From positions 1,072,501-1,136,500 of the forward strand of contig CM055098.1 of assembly GCA_029204225.1 (NCBI GenBank): a stretch of 64,000 bases of DNA. Reading direction: 5' to 3'. The stretch's first letter is position 1; each line of letters starts with the position of its first letter. This DNA is from Diphasiastrum complanatum (taxonomy: Eukaryota; Streptophyta; Lycopodiopsida; Lycopodiales; Lycopodiaceae). The notes beneath the pieces were generated by a model. The model was not told the DNA's origin. It did no database searches and saw only the letters and a program-made list of their open reading frames with translations. The translations under genes and the position numbers were made by a program. Shown piece by piece: positions 11,768 to 24,450 of this stretch.

Positions 11768-13130
11768 TTGTTGGTGGAATATAAAGATTGTTTTGCCTGG
11801 AGCTATAGTGATCTAAAGGGCATTCCGCCAACAGTAGTCCAACACACCATACCTTTGGTGGACGAAGCAATCCCCAAGATAAGCCGTTACTACCACTGCA
11901 ACCCGAATTATACAGAACTGATCAAGCAAGAGTTGCGAAAACTTATGGATGCAGATTTCATTCACAAAATCGAGCACACGGAATGGGTATCGCCGATAGT
12001 TATAGTACCCAAGAAGAATGGCAAAATGCATATTTGTGTGAATCTGAAGGCGCTTAATGCAGTCACCAAAAAGGACCATTTTCCTTTACCATTTATGGAA
12101 AGTGTCCTTGATAGAGTAGCTGGCGACGAAGCCTACAGTTTTTTGGACGGCTTCAGTGGCTACAACCAGGTGAAAATAGCCCCCCAGGACCAGCACAAGA
12201 CAGCATTCGCCATGGAATGGGAAACTTATGCCTATAAAGTGATGCCATTCGGACTTTGCAATGCCCCAAGCACTTTCCAATGAGTCATGAAGGCGACATT
12301 CAAAGATTATTTGCAAAAAATTTTGAAAATTTTCTTGGACGATCTGTGCGTGCATGGACCAGATTCAGAACACTTATCCAATTTGGAGAAGGTGTTACAA
12401 AAATGCCGCAAATACCAGATCTCCCTGAATCCAGAAAAATGTCAATTATGGGTGACACATGGCTTGATACTCGGCCATATAGTGTCAAGACACAAGATCG
12501 CCACAGATCTATCAAAGATCAGGATCATTGTTGATCTACCACCACCGGGGACGATCCGCAAGGTCTACATTTTCACGGGTCATGCTAACTATTATAGGAT
12601 CTTCATTCTTGATTTTGCGGAGTTAGCCAGACCAATTTACAAGCTCACAATGGATTCACATTGGAATGAGGAAGCTCTAAAGGCTTTCCAGAAGATTAAG
12701 GATGCATTGGTCTCAGCACCAATCTTACGACCACCCAATTGGTCCATTGAGTTCCATGTGCATACAGACGCATCGAAGTATGCAGTTGAAGCAGTTTTAG
12801 CCCAGCCAGGTGAACACAAAAAGAATTTTCCAATCCGATTTGCAAGCCGACAGCTCAGTGATACCAAAATGAATTATTCAACCACAGAGTAGGAAGCACT
12901 GGCAATGATCTATGCAGTTAAGAAGTTTTGACACTATTTGATGGCCACACATTTTGCTTTTTATACGGACCATCAACCCTTGCTATATCTCGTTAATAAA
13001 ACTTGCAACACCTGGAGAATCACCAGATGGCTCCTGTTGTTGTTGGAATTTGATTTTTGGATAGTAGTTCGCAAGGGAAAACAACACTACATGGCAGATC
13101 ATGTGTCACGAATCAAGGGAAAGGAGATTG
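11768..13130 (+). pseudogene. G1 reverse transcriptase and RNase H
   Basis: Copies element RNA into DNA. RT motifs in order: DADFIHKIEHTEWVSPIVIV, PKKNGKMHICV, SFLDGFSGYNQV (first catalytic Asp), MPFGLCNAPSTFQ, and FLDD at about 12332-12343 (catalytic pair; Phe-Leu rather than Tyr-Val). RNase H shows HTDASKYAVEAVL, TTE and FYTDHQPL. Three stops break the frame: TGA at 12281, TAG at 12890 and TGA at 12929. Each sits where the family has Arg or Gln, so they look like C-to-T changes. Domain order and motifs are otherwise complete. Confidence 0.9.
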
Positions 13131-14439
13131 CAATCCAACCCGACGATGAGCTGGCAGATGTTGTCTTATTCTACATGGATACAGTACCAGAATGGGCTGC
13201 CGACATTGTTGAATATCTAATGCGGGGCCAACCAGACAAATCACTACCAAAGGCGAAACAGCGGAAATTGATCTTGAAAGCTAGACCTTATCAGCTGATT
13301 GCCGGCCAGTTGCACCGAAGAGGTCCAGACGGAATTCTTCGGCAGTGTATTCTTCCTCATAAGACCACCCAAATCATTTCGCTTTCACATGAAGGCATGG
13401 GTGGAGGTCATTTTGCATCTGACATTACAGTTCGCAAGATCCTGCAATCAGGATGTTGGTGGCCAACAATTCATAAAGACACGGAGGAATACTTGAAAAA
13501 GTGCGATCTGTGCCAAAGGGCAAGGAGACCAACGAGATTGAACTATGATCTACTGCACCCAGTCTTAGTCCAGGCACCGTTCGAAAAATGGGGGTTGGAT
13601 TATATTGGTCCAATTCACCCTGCAGCAAGGAGTTCCCAGGCTCGATACATAATTGTAGCCACAGACTACCTCAATAAATGGGTCGAAGCCAAGGTAGTAA
13701 GAGTAGCTGATGCTAGGACCACTGCCAAGTTCCTTTATGAAAATATCATTGTGCGTTTCGGAAGCCTAGTTGAACTAGACAGTGATCGCGGAAGCCATTT
13801 CATCAACGAGATCATCAAGGTCCTGTTGGAGGAATTCTTTGCGATCCACAGAACCAGTACGTCTTATTATCCTCGTGGTAATGGGCAAGTAGAATCATCC
13901 AATAAGATCTTGTATAGCGTGTTCACAAAAACAGTTGAAGCTAGCAGATCAGATTGGAAACACAAGTTGCATGCTGCACTGTGGGCATTCAGGACAACAT
14001 AAAAGGGGTCACTGATCAAACACCCTTCCAATTGGTATATGGTTAGGATGCTATGATGCCAGTAGAGTTTTTAGTTCCTTCATTAAGGATTGCCACCACG
14101 TAACGTCTTAATGAGTCCAAATCTCTACAGCTACGCCATGAAGCTCTGCATAAACTCTGTGAAACACGCTTACTAGTTGTGCATGCACTGGCAGCTGGCA
14201 AGGAAAGATGCAAAGCTTGGCATCATCGCAGATTACAAAAGAAGGATCTTCGTTTAGGAGATATGGTCCTGATGTATAAAACCAAGGCGATTAAGGGGAA
14301 GTTAAAATTCACGGGCGAAGGTCCTTATAGGATCAAGGAAATTCTTAATCATGGGACCGTGAACTTAGAACAGCTTGTTGGGACGCCCTTCGACACACCC
14401 ATCAATGGTAGCCGGTTGCACAAGTACTGGCCACCATAG
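13131..14439 (+). pseudogene. G1 integrase with C-terminal domain
   Basis: The HHCC zinc domain spans about 13390-13515 (SHEGMGGGH ... CDLCQRA). The catalytic core has Asp in WGLDYIGP (about 13595), Asp in DSDRGSHF (about 13785) and Glu in NGQVESSNK (about 13890), so all three catalytic residues remain. A TAA at 14000-14002 falls in the FRTTYK position and ends the frame. The C-terminal domain resumes at 14179-14439 with LRLGDMVLMY, GPYRIKEI and NGSRLHKYW, the GPY/F-type module of Tat/Athila elements; no chromodomain is seen. Confidence 0.9.
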
Positions 14440-15721
14440 TAAGTACTGGCCACCACATTACAAAAGGCTAATTTGCTCAGCCATCACCGCTAGATCTAAG
14501 GAGATCAAGCCAAAGCCAGCTAAATCCATCAAGATTCAACCAGATCTGACAAGATCGGGGAAATCCATCAGAATTCAAGGAGGATCCAAATCCTGATAGG
14601 GTAAAATAGAAAGCAAATCATCAAATTGACTGAGGGATCTACTACCAAGAATCCATCAGAACTTCCAGAGCACTACCAATAGTCAGATCAAGCCTGGATG
14701 AAGCTGATTACCCATTTACAAAAGTTAAAAATCAGAAAATCTCGAGATCTCGTAAAAAAACACTCTAAAGGAGCACTTTTTTCATGATTTTTTGAGATCC
14801 CTTGGGAGATAGCTCTTGAAAATTGGACAGTCACCAGATCTGACCTAGATGCATTCATGAAAATCTCTGCGAGAGTTCTTGATGGAGGAATCATCATTTT
14901 TTTAGTGTATGCGAGAGTTTCCAGAAGCAGGAATTTTCAGAATCCTCACAGAGCATCAAGATCAACTTACCAACTCTCGCAAGGTGCCTAAATGGAATCA
15001 GAACAGTAAAATTAGTCTGTCTACATGGTCTGATCTTGAAAATCCAATCATAGGAACAAGTTGTGTGAGAGATTACTTTCTGCGAGAGTTGAACCCTCGT
15101 AGACAGCCTGAACTCGTAGAACCTTCGCATAGCAGTCAAATCACCTTCTGAACTCTCGCAGACTTCCCTGAGGTCTTAGAATTTTGTGAAGAAGGTGCCT
15201 GCCAAAATTTGGGTGGAACTGAATAAGGGAAAGTGAATTTCACCTAATACGCACTCTAAATTCCGCTATATAAGGGCTGAATTCGAGTCATTTGTCACCT
15301 TTGCTAGCGAAGCTCTGCCGAACTTTCCACTGAAAATACCAAGTTTTCTGTTTTCAACCAAACTTCCTACGAGCTGTCATCTGCTCATATTAAACACCGA
15401 TCTAAGCTCTGAACTACAATAATTGTCATCCAACACTCATTATTAAGGTGCTTGCTTCCGACAAAGTCGAAGACCATCTGCCAGTCGCTCGCGTATATTA
15501 CCGAGCTGCATTCCTTGGAGATCCCTAGATGAAACGATTCCAAGCATGGGTGGATTAGAAATGGCTGACATGAGTCCACAAGTCCTTCCACACGCCAAAG
15601 GACTCGAAGAAACTGGACCGTCTCAACTTCATAGAAGACGTTACGAGATATCTCATCCACCAGAGGCAGTCCTAAACCGGCAGAGTGCCGAGGGACCAGC
15701 ACTACTTCAGGCCGTGGGTCC
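14440..15721 (+). other. G1 3' noncoding region before the LTR
   Basis: No gene is recognised. The segment contains repeated GATCTGA/CAAGATC words and at least five copies of the word GCGAGAGTT or ACTCTCGC (14860-15170). Around 14745-14850 it carries one unit resembling the 150-bp tandem repeats at 49.5-50.6 kb (CATGATTTTTTGAGATCCC, then 'aactcttgaa'-like). It ends in GTGCCGAGGGACCAGCACTA at about 15688, which immediately precedes the LTR and is shared with G2. Confidence 0.55.
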
Positions 15722-16502
15722 TGTTGGGGGTATTCTCAACAAAGTTTAAATAAATAAAATCTTCCAATAAAATGTGTTGCGAGGGCATGACATCCTGGGT
15801 GTATAAGCCCATGGCCCAATGAGCACACAATTGAAGTTGTAAATGAAATAAACTTGACTTGGGCCTTGTAATTTAAATAAAACTAGAGGCCCAATGTCAT
15901 TTTTAAACTTAGAGATCACTTTTTAGAGTTGGGTCCAAATTGGGACTCACATGAATCTTATGATTTCTAATGTACTTTTTGTGGACCCTTGGATCAAGTT
16001 GGGTCCAAGATGAATGGCTAGGATCATTGTGAATATTAGCCAATAAGATTGAGGGGCAAGGGCCTTCCCCATTTTATAAAAAAATACCATTTGTACACGA
16101 TTTTGATGGTTAATGAGAAGGAGGAAACTCTACCATTTTTGGAAGAGAAGCATCCTCATTTTCTATTCACTACTTGCTATTGCTCTTGGTTGTGTTTTCT
16201 ATTGCTTTCTATTTCCATGTTTATTGTTTGCCATAGTGAATGTTTTTCCATTAGCAAGCATAAGGAGCATTTGAGCTAACCTCCACCCTCACTCTCTTTC
16301 TCTCTCTTTCTCTTCTCTTCTCAATCTCTTCTTCTCCATTCCTTCCCTTCAACCAAACTATGTTGAATGTTAGTGTAGAGGAGTAGAGCTAAAGAGGAGT
16401 AGTATAGTGGTGAGTAGAGTTAAGGGAGAAAGTAGGAAATTAACTAAAAGTAGCATCTATGCATAGTTAGGCACCTATCCAGTGATCTAACCTTTGTTGA
16501 CA
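15722..16502 (+). repeat. G1 3' LTR
   Basis: The segment starts TGTTGGGGGTATT and ends TTTGTTGACA, giving TG...CA termini and about 781 bp. It aligns with the LTR at 53305 onward: both contain 'catcctgngtgtataagccca', 'ccaatgagcacaa' and a CT-rich stretch in the same order. The end at 16502 is inferred from the TG..CA rule, and no target-site duplication was found. Confidence 0.65.
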
Positions 16503-16503
16503 G

Positions 16504-17992
16504 GCGGAAGGGCTATACTACGAGAGATCTTCGACCCCACACTTTGCAAGGCCACATGCCTCACACACTTTGCCACACTTCTTGAAAGTTTTTGGTAGGC
16601 CGAGAACTAGCTCCTTTGATGCCATGGATTCCATTGATTGAAGATTATGATGGCCCAATATTTTGTGCCAATGCTCCACTTGAGTCAACTCCTCCCTAAC
16701 CATATTCACACTTTCAATAGCCACATTATCATCCAACCTGAAAAGCCTTCCTTGCTTAATGCCACTAGCTATGCACTTATTATTTTTCAAGATGGAACAC
16801 ACTCCATTCCTGAAATGTACATCTAGTCCATTGTCCATTAATTGACCAACACTAAGCAAGTTTTTTTTGTAATGGATGGAACATACAAAACATTATCAAG
16901 ATCTATCCTTTTAGATGATCCTAAGCATAATGGAATAGATCTTATGCCATCTATCTTGCATTCTTGATCACTAGCTGTGTAGATTGATTTCTTAGAATCA
17001 CTACAAGAAAGTAGATAAGAGAAATAATGCTTGTTGAATGACGTGGGGGAACTAGCCCCACTATCAATCCACCATGTCTCTTGGCTTGATGTTGGTGTAG
17101 GTGCTACCATCAAGGATGTGCTGAAGCCAACCTCTTTTCCCTCCCCTTGTGCAAGATTGCCTTGATCTTCATTCCCTTGTGCATTTTTCTTCTTATAGCA
17201 TTCGGAAGCAAAGTGTCTTTTCTTCCCACAAAAGAAACACTTGAACTTTGCTTTGTTCTTTTGCTTCCCTTTGGAGGTAGATGCTCCATCCTTTGCCTCG
17301 GCCTCCTTGCCTTGGATCTTCTTGAAAGGATGAGACTTCTTCTTGCCTTTAGATGTGAAGTTTGCTTTCTCATCACCATTATGCAGTGATAAGGACCCCA
17401 TTCTTGTTTTGAGGTGTAGAATCCTACTCTCCTCGGCCACAAGAACATTATGCAATTTTTCAATTGATGGAAGTTGGTCTTGAATAGCAAAAGATTGAAC
17501 AAGATTAGAGAACTCATCTCCTAATCCATTCAAGATTACTTGTACTAGTTCATTATCTTGGATCTTCTCTCCTATAGATCCCAATTCTTTGTTCAAGGAT
17601 TTTATCCTTAGGACATACTCTTGTCCATTTTCTCCACTTCCCCTCATGCTTTGCAAGATCAAGTTTCTTAGCATAAGCACTCTTGAAGTGTTATTGGACT
17701 CATAAATGTTCTTTAGTGAATCTCAAGCCTCTTTTGATGTGGTACAAGAAGCCACCTCCTTCAAGAGGTCATTGCTTACATTTAACTTCAAGCAATGTAG
17801 GGCTAATCTAACCCTCTTCTTGTACTTTAGTTGTTCTTGGGGAGCTTGAGGCTCTTCCTCAACTCCTAAGACAATTTCAAAGAGATCATGAACCACTAGT
17901 AGTGATTCCATTCTTACTTTCCAAATGGAATAGTTTGTGGAAGTGAGGTTTTCACTAGATTCTAATGGCATATATCCACCCATGGATGTCAT
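16504..17992 (-). pseudogene. Copia C7 gag, protease and start of integrase
   Basis: Gag starts at 17992 (MTSMGGYMPLESSENLTSTN), followed by YSIWKVRMESLL and the UBN2-type core (LNGLGDEFSNLVQSF). A Lys-rich linker and the zinc knuckle CFFCGKKRHFASEC follow near 17230, then the protease motif WWIDSGAS near 17070 and the pre-integrase box HWHKILGHHNLQS near 16670 with CEACGLAKC. The element is cut at about 16504 by the G1 LTR end. A stop at 17721-17723 and a frameshift near 16850 interrupt the frame. The long remaining frame suggests moderate age. Confidence 0.85.
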
Positions 17993-17999
17993 TATGAAT

Positions 18000-18490
18000 G
18001 AAAGCCTATGAGATACACAAACTTTTCTTGATAAGGTGTGATCTAAGATAGATTTCTAGCTTTCAAGAAGCTTCTAATCTCGGCCCAATCAATCCTAGTT
18101 CAACTTGGATGATGGTATAATAGAAAACAAAAAGCTACTCTTCCACATTTATAGAAATATTTCCTATAAAATAGGATCTAGTGCAATCTTCCTATCTTAT
18201 CTTCTAGAAGCTTATCCACACGTGTGAATGGTATCTTGACATGTGTGAGTAATAACTCATTCACATGGAAGTTCAATCTATTTACAAAAAGTTTGACCAA
18301 TTTGACCATTTTCAAGATTCTACCCAAAGGTCAATTTCACACTAGTGTAGATCAAGCTAAAACCAATCTAACTTAATAAAAATGACTTATGTACATTCTT
18401 TCACACGTGGGAACAAACTCCACACGTGTGAGATCCTATCAAGCTCAAATAACTTGAGATCTACAAGATACAACAAGTTGGAAGTGATAT
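18000..18490 (-). repeat. C7 5' LTR / promoter region with CACACGTGTG palindromes
   Basis: The sequence lies upstream of the C7 gag start in minus-strand sense. It shares an ordered block with the LTR at 58.5-59.4 kb: 'gtacattctttcacacgtgg', 'gaacaaactccacacgtgtg', 'agatcct' here and the matching block at about 59265-59315. CACACGTGTG occurs at about 18213 and 18421, CACACGTGG at 18402, and ACATGTGTG near 18238. Exact ends and primer site could not be fixed. Confidence 0.5.
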
Positions 18491-19950
18491 TTTAACAGAT
18501 GTGAGAAGAAGGGGGGGGGGATTTGCTAATTCAACTTGTTTTTTATGTGTTCCGATTTTTGTTTTTCATGTGCATTTTAGTCATTTTTGGAATACGGAAA
18601 TGCAAATGCAGTCAATGTGTTTGATGAATTGTAATGGCTAGTGTAGCGAAGTGAAATAGTTTCGGAATGCATACCTTCATTTTTTTCGTGTATTTGTTGC
18701 ATGGATCCATTTTGCAAAATCATTGGTATAGATTTTATAAGCATCATATTGTCCATTAAAATTATGTTTTTTGGGCAAGTGCTTTATCAGGAAAATTATA
18801 CCCGTAATGATTTAACCGAACGTAAATTTTTTCAAATTTTTTGGTTTATCGCTTGCAAAACAGATAGAGTGAAATTCTAAAGAGGGGAGGCAATTGAACA
18901 TTTGCTCGACATCGCTCGACAGTGGCGATCCCCTGAATATATTAAACACATTGTTTCAATTTTAAACCAGGGTGTGCTGGAATTTCATCTGGCCAATAAA
19001 TAGAAAAAATTGAATGCAAAATCTATTCAATCTATAAATAGCCATTGCGTTTTCAACTTGGGCTTACAACCAAAAAACTTTTGATGAGTAAAAGCCCGGA
19101 AGTTGACGACTAGATAAATCGTTAGTTCAGCTATTCTAGCTGGCGCAACGTCCCAGAAAAAAAAAAAGTGAATTTCGTCGGTTTTTTGCTTTGGGTAAGG
19201 CTACCTCGTGGTGGAGGATGCAACCCATAGAAGTGTGATTGGGCTGAATTCCTAGAGGAATTCTGTAAGGCTTTTTCACAATTGAGAAATTAGATTCGCT
19301 TTGATTAACTTCAATGGGCAACCGAGAATGTGAATTCTTGGATTTTTTTGGCCAAGGTCATTTTCTCAAAATCATGCACGGCCAGAAAGGACCAGAAGCC
19401 TAAGATGGAAATTGAAATGGAACAAAAATGTTGTTTCATGTTGTGCTTGAAGTCGTGGGCGTACCAACACTATTTGTTAAGGACAAGAAAAAGCTAGTTC
19501 ATTCTTTCCCATTTCTAAATCTGTCACTGTGAGCCTTACGGTGACCGTAAAGATTGTGAAAAAGGGACGAAAGAATTTTTGTTTGAGTGAAGTTAGAATT
19601 TTTTATAAATCTTGAAAACTTCATATTATTGTTCTATTTTTTTTGACACTTTGATCAGGAAGTGGAGGACGTTCGTGGAGGAAGAACCTGTGGTATGGGA
19701 CGTAGACGATTCCAAAATGAAGATCTGAAACTAACTGGATCACTTGACCATAGCATGGCTGTAAATCTTAGTGATGCCAAATACTATCGGACATAAAACA
19801 GGTGTTTTGTCGAAAATTTGAGATATTGGTCATGACCCCCTTTTTGGATATCTCAAATTTACAAAATCGGAAACCTAGCAAACTATTTCTTAATAAATGA
19901 TATATTGGTGAATTTCTTAACACATTTATTAACCCGAAAATTTGTGTTTC
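18491..19950. other. No recognisable gene
   Basis: AT-rich DNA with a G run (18512-18521). No frame longer than about 60 codons resembles a known protein. It may be heavily decayed leader or gag of the gypsy element that is recognisable from about 21.5 kb, but nothing in it supports that directly. Confidence 0.4.
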
Positions 19951-22634
19951 CTTGGAAGGTAATACTGATTACCCATTGACCATGGACAATGACACAGAAA
20001 TGGTAAGGAATCCTTTTATGATTTACGGGTCAATTCTCAAGCTTGGAAACCAAGAAGATCTTTGGTTTAGTCATCGTGTTGGGACATCATTGGTATTTGT
20101 TTACAATGATGCAACACTTCTTTTGGCTTTTAAGATTTTCTCGGATCTCTTCTTAGAATCTTCTCTTGGGCAAATCTCAAATGATCTACACCCCTTAGAA
20201 ACTCGTGGTGTTTCCTGTTAAAAAGGGAGAGAAGTAGGAAGAAAAGAGAATTATCAAGGAGAAACATCGGTCTAAGATTGAAGGAGGAATCTGTTATATC
20301 GATGACGGACCTATTATATGAATTAGAAATGATAGGATATTTAGATATCACAGAAATCCTTTATGGATTATAGTGGATATCTGGGTTGAAAATTTAAAGG
20401 GGAGAAATTTAGAAAGTACTCTTGCGGTAGAAAATTGGTTGATAACAAGTCCGATTGATTTAAGTCAAAATTGGTAATTCTATTGCAAGATGGTAGTTGT
20501 TGAAACCTATTACTTGCTAATAATAGTCAACTTGATCTTAGTATAAACTGAGATCCGTGGGTTGATGCAAGGGAAGAAATTCATGCTAACAATATATTCT
20601 TTTAAAATAATCTCCGGTTGAGATTTTGGATGTGAAATAGCACTCTGTGAGAAATATTCTCTCTTAGAGGATAACCAAGTTATAGGATTCTCGGTTATGA
20701 AGGTGTTGTGTATAGATCAGAAGTGATCTGTAGAGATATGCTATGTACTGAATATTTGTGATCATTAAACCTTTTTTACAAACTTTTAATCATGTGGATC
20801 TACAAAGTATTCCATGAACTAAGTTGTTTGCTTGCATAAACTAGTTGTTGGTACATAGGCATATTGATGAGAATTGTGTTTAAGACAATTTCTTGTTGGG
20901 TTAGTAATTTCTCATTGAGAATTGTTTATTGACCTAGAAGTAATTTAGAATTAGATTAAATGTGGTGTTTTGGGTACCCCACCTAGACATTTAAATATTT
21001 TCTAAATCCGATACAGCTAACCGGGTCATAAGCATTACTTCTGAGTTAGTTGTTGAAAATCAACAATATAACCTTACTTATGGATATTGTTGTTTAGATG
21101 TATTGCTTATAAGTCACAACGTCTATGAATCATTTTGGATTCATTTATTGATGGGTGTGCATAGAATGCATAAGGACTTTTGGAACTTATCTTTTCTCGT
21201 TCGGAGAAAATGGAATGCTATCCCGGAAGACTCAGGAGAGTTAGATAGTTGTTGGTTGACAAAAGTTAGAACTTCACATAATGAAGTTCCGGTAAATCTT
21301 AAGCTATTCTAGATTAGAACTTAAGAGGAAAATCTAGAGGTATTCTAGGTTGAGACCCTAACTTTGGAATGACAATTTATGCCATGTCTAAAGTAAGGTC
21401 ATTTTTTAGATTACAATCCTTATATTAGCACCGTGTGTGAGATTGTGAAAGTCTCTGGAGAGTTGGGATTGTTGAATCTTAACTCAGATTCTAGGATGTA
21501 CCTAATACATAAGAAAGGATTGTGATTGGTAGATTACTCTGGATGAATAAAACAAGACAGTAGAATTTTGGTAATGATTGGCCATCTTACCAAATCGACT
21601 ATGTTTATTTGGGTAAAGACCAAGTAATTATTTGAGTATCTGTTTTGGCTTTACAGATTACCAAAGTGACATTATGAACATTCGTGATTCGAAGTTCACT
21701 GGTCGCTTGTGGTGGCCGTATTTGCTAAACTAGAGATGACTCTGAACTTAAAGTTCTTCTTATCATTGGTAGTTGTCTTCTTTCATTGAGTATAGGACAA
21801 GAATCCGATGAATTATGATTAACGAATCATAGTTCAGATTCTAGTTATACTTGATCGGTTAAAAAATGGACTACCTGCATGATCAGGAGATTAGTTAAGA
21901 TATATATTCATATTTTCTTAACAATCTCCTCGGAGAGGAAGTTATCCTTGATGGAGATTGAGTTATAGTAAGCATTTGGCTATCGGTTATAGCTCGTGCA
22001 TGCTTGCATTTAGTTTTTAAACCTATATCACCCATTGTGGTAGAGACTTGGGCGTTCAAGTTTTAGAAAGTGGCGGATTTCCTATATGATATGCAGGAAA
22101 TGATACGGATTGCACATGAGAATGTCTAGTACACCAAGGATGGGGACCGACTTTTTGCAAATATGAAAAGATCACCGAGAGACTTCCAAATGGGGGGTTG
22201 GGTATTTCTTTGAGAATCTCGATGGATTCAAGTGTAATGAGAATAGACTAGCACTACTAATCGTCCCCTAGATGTAGAGGACCATATTAGATCTTGAAAA
22301 AGATCAGATCCTTAGCTTACAAATCAGAACTCCCGAATGGATCTCAGGTGCATCCCGTATTTCACGTATGCCGTCTCTGAAAGAGTCTATGTGAAGGAGA
22401 GCATCTTGGATTTGGAAATCGATTGGACCTGTTGGATGAATCATCGGGTGCATCTCCGCTTGAACTCGGAAAGATATTGGATACAAGAACTAAACGAGTG
22501 TGAAATCATATAGCTACCAAGCATCTGGTTTGATGGAAGGGCCGATGACGATTCTTTGTAACATGAAGGAAGCTTAAGAAGGAAATTTTCCAATTTTAAG
22601 TTCTGAGGACAGAACTTGAATAAGGGGGGAAGAA
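19951..22634 (+). mobile_element. Eroded chromovirus-type gypsy internal region
   Basis: Only the 3' half is readable, in several frames. Around 21565-21600 there is VMIGHLTKSTMFIWV, matching the integrase VDRLTKSAHF box. Around 21680-21750 RDSKFTGRLWW matches SDRDPKFTSRFW. Near 22345, VHPVFHV with the following residues marks the region before a chromodomain. At 22600-22634 GQNLNKGGR ends in the purine-rich AAGGGGGGAAGAA. Domains upstream of 21.5 kb could not be identified. Stops are frequent, so this is an old copy. Confidence 0.65.
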
Positions 22635-23200
22635 TGTCATGCCCATGACTGGTCTCGGGTAGCATATCCACACTAGGGACCGGTAGACCAACAACCCGTA
22701 AGTTAATTGCGACTATAAGGGATTTGGGGCCCTTAGGTGTACATGGTCATAATTAATGGTTGTAGGCCTAAACACTTGATGGTGGATTTTTATGGGTCTA
22801 TCAGTGAGTCATTGGGAAACTGGATGACGTGGCCCAGATAGGCTGCAGAGGTGTCTAGTGAGGTGTCACAGTGCACTATTAGTGGTGCATGGGCCTTGGA
22901 GGGTATAAGTATACCTGTTGGGCTCTCACTAGTGCATGCTTGATAGCATGACCGGTGGCAGGATGCTGCTGGTGTGATGCCTCATTCCTCTTTGAGATTG
23001 ATCCATAGCTTGGGGGCTAGATCCGTCCGATCTAGGTTTGGTTGGGTTGGTTTGTCCACCATCAGGTTCCCTTGTGTTGCTACTGATTGGCATGCTTAGA
23101 ATAGGATCCTTGGATCTAGGACATTATACGTATCTAGGCCTCAGGATGTAGGTAGGTAAGGGTCGAGGGTAAGGCATGGTGGTATGGGACACCATGGCTT
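22635..23200 (+). repeat. 3' LTR of the chromovirus-type element
   Basis: It starts TGTCATGCCCATGAC directly after the polypurine tract AAGGGGGGAAGAA. The block GATCTAGGTTTGGTTGGG, TTGGTTTGTCC near 23030 recurs at about 59800, indicating another LTR remnant of this family. The right edge is uncertain, before the CACTA-like sequence. Confidence 0.55.
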
Positions 23201-23241
23201 ACATGAGATCCAAGCTTGCTTGATGGTGGTCTATAGCTCCA

Positions 23242-24450
23242 GTGCACGTGGGTGAGGTGGCAGTACCTCTATGGCTGGGTGGTAACGTAGCGTTCGTCAC
23301 TTGTTTGTGCTTTAGCAATGACCAGCATGACGATGGGGATTCTAACAGACTCCCTCCCGGCATGAAGAGGAAAACAATTATTCATGAACTCCCATATTGG
23401 GGGGAATTGTTGATCAACCATCTTTTGGACCTGATGCACATATTCAAGAATGTCGGGAGTACGATTTGGAAGCACTTGACCGGTCGAAAGATAAAAAAGA
23501 TGCGCGAGATGGATCTTCTCAAGGAGAAAAGAGACGATTGTAAAGAAGGCAATAGCCTCATTTCGAACTCTGACAAGACACATGCAATCCCTAAAGAGTG
23601 CCTTCACAAGGGACAACAAGCTAAGTGGACTAAAATCTCATGACTAGCATAATATTTAACAAGTTGGCATGGCGCCATGTTTTTTGACTTTGCTTCCACC
23701 TCAACATTGTGGATTACATTTTATAGCATGTCTTGTGATTTCATGATGATCTCATTGCGCATATGACCAACTTGTTTTTGTGCATGCGGTTTGTGCTTCC
23801 CTCGATGTTGAGAGGGTTCTTGACAGAGGAGTTAAGGAGTGCAATCTACAAAATCAGTGGTTTGGTGAGGTACAATGAATGCGCATGCGACTCACATCAT
23901 TTTTTCTTGGGTTGATTGAAGATGATGATCTTACTAATGCGTATGTCATTGTTGTTTTTCTTTCTTATGAAGATAGATTTCATCCAAGGAAATATCGCTG
24001 ACATTCATTGAGGTAGCAAGACAAAGCTCCATCGAGGCAGCATGTTTGATCGAGAAGCACTTTCCCACATCCATTCTCACCATTCAAATGTATCTCATTG
24101 TGAGGTGCCCATTGCAGGTACATCATAAACTCATGTCAATTGCCCATTCTTAGTCCATCCTAGAATATTGCTATGACACATTTTCGGAGGATGATCATGT
24201 GCAAGCTTCACAAGCTAATGATGTTGTTGAGCATGATGCATCATCATCGGATGGATCGACAACACACGACACACCTTCTTGATCTCACTCGTTGTCACTG
24301 TCGCCATTAGCTTTTGAAGATCAGCTCATTAATGATGAAGCTATAGGAGATATTTGGGTAGAATTAGAGATAGACTCATTTGGTTTGGCGGACTTTTCAC
24401 ATGATGATGCGACAAATGATAACGATGAACCACCAAATGAATAAGTGAGA
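23242..24450 (+). pseudogene. En/Spm (CACTA) TNP2-type transposase remnant
   Basis: The frame at 23340-23643 reads ELPYWGELLINHLLDLMHI followed by FKNVGSTIWK, the signature of plant TNP2 transposases (ELPYW..L..RH.LDVMHIEKNV). Further on, in other frames, LTEELRSAIYKISGLVRYNE (about 23823) and CLIEKHFPTSILTIQMYLIV (about 24050) match the C-terminal DUF4218-like part. TNP2 cuts and moves CACTA elements. Frameshifts and stops break it, and no CACTA termini or subterminal repeats were found. Confidence 0.75.

Larger units (their letters stand above)
10391..16502 (+). mobile_element. Ty3/gypsy element G1 (Tat/Ogre-like), 5' truncated
   Basis: Protease, RT, RNase H and integrase follow in the order typical of plant non-chromodomain gypsy elements, then about 1.3 kb of noncoding DNA and a 3' LTR. 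Gag and the 5' LTR are missing; the left edge abuts copia C3 at about 10390. The 3' LTR family is shared with G2 (53.3-54.1 kb), so both belong to one lineage. Confidence 0.8.
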
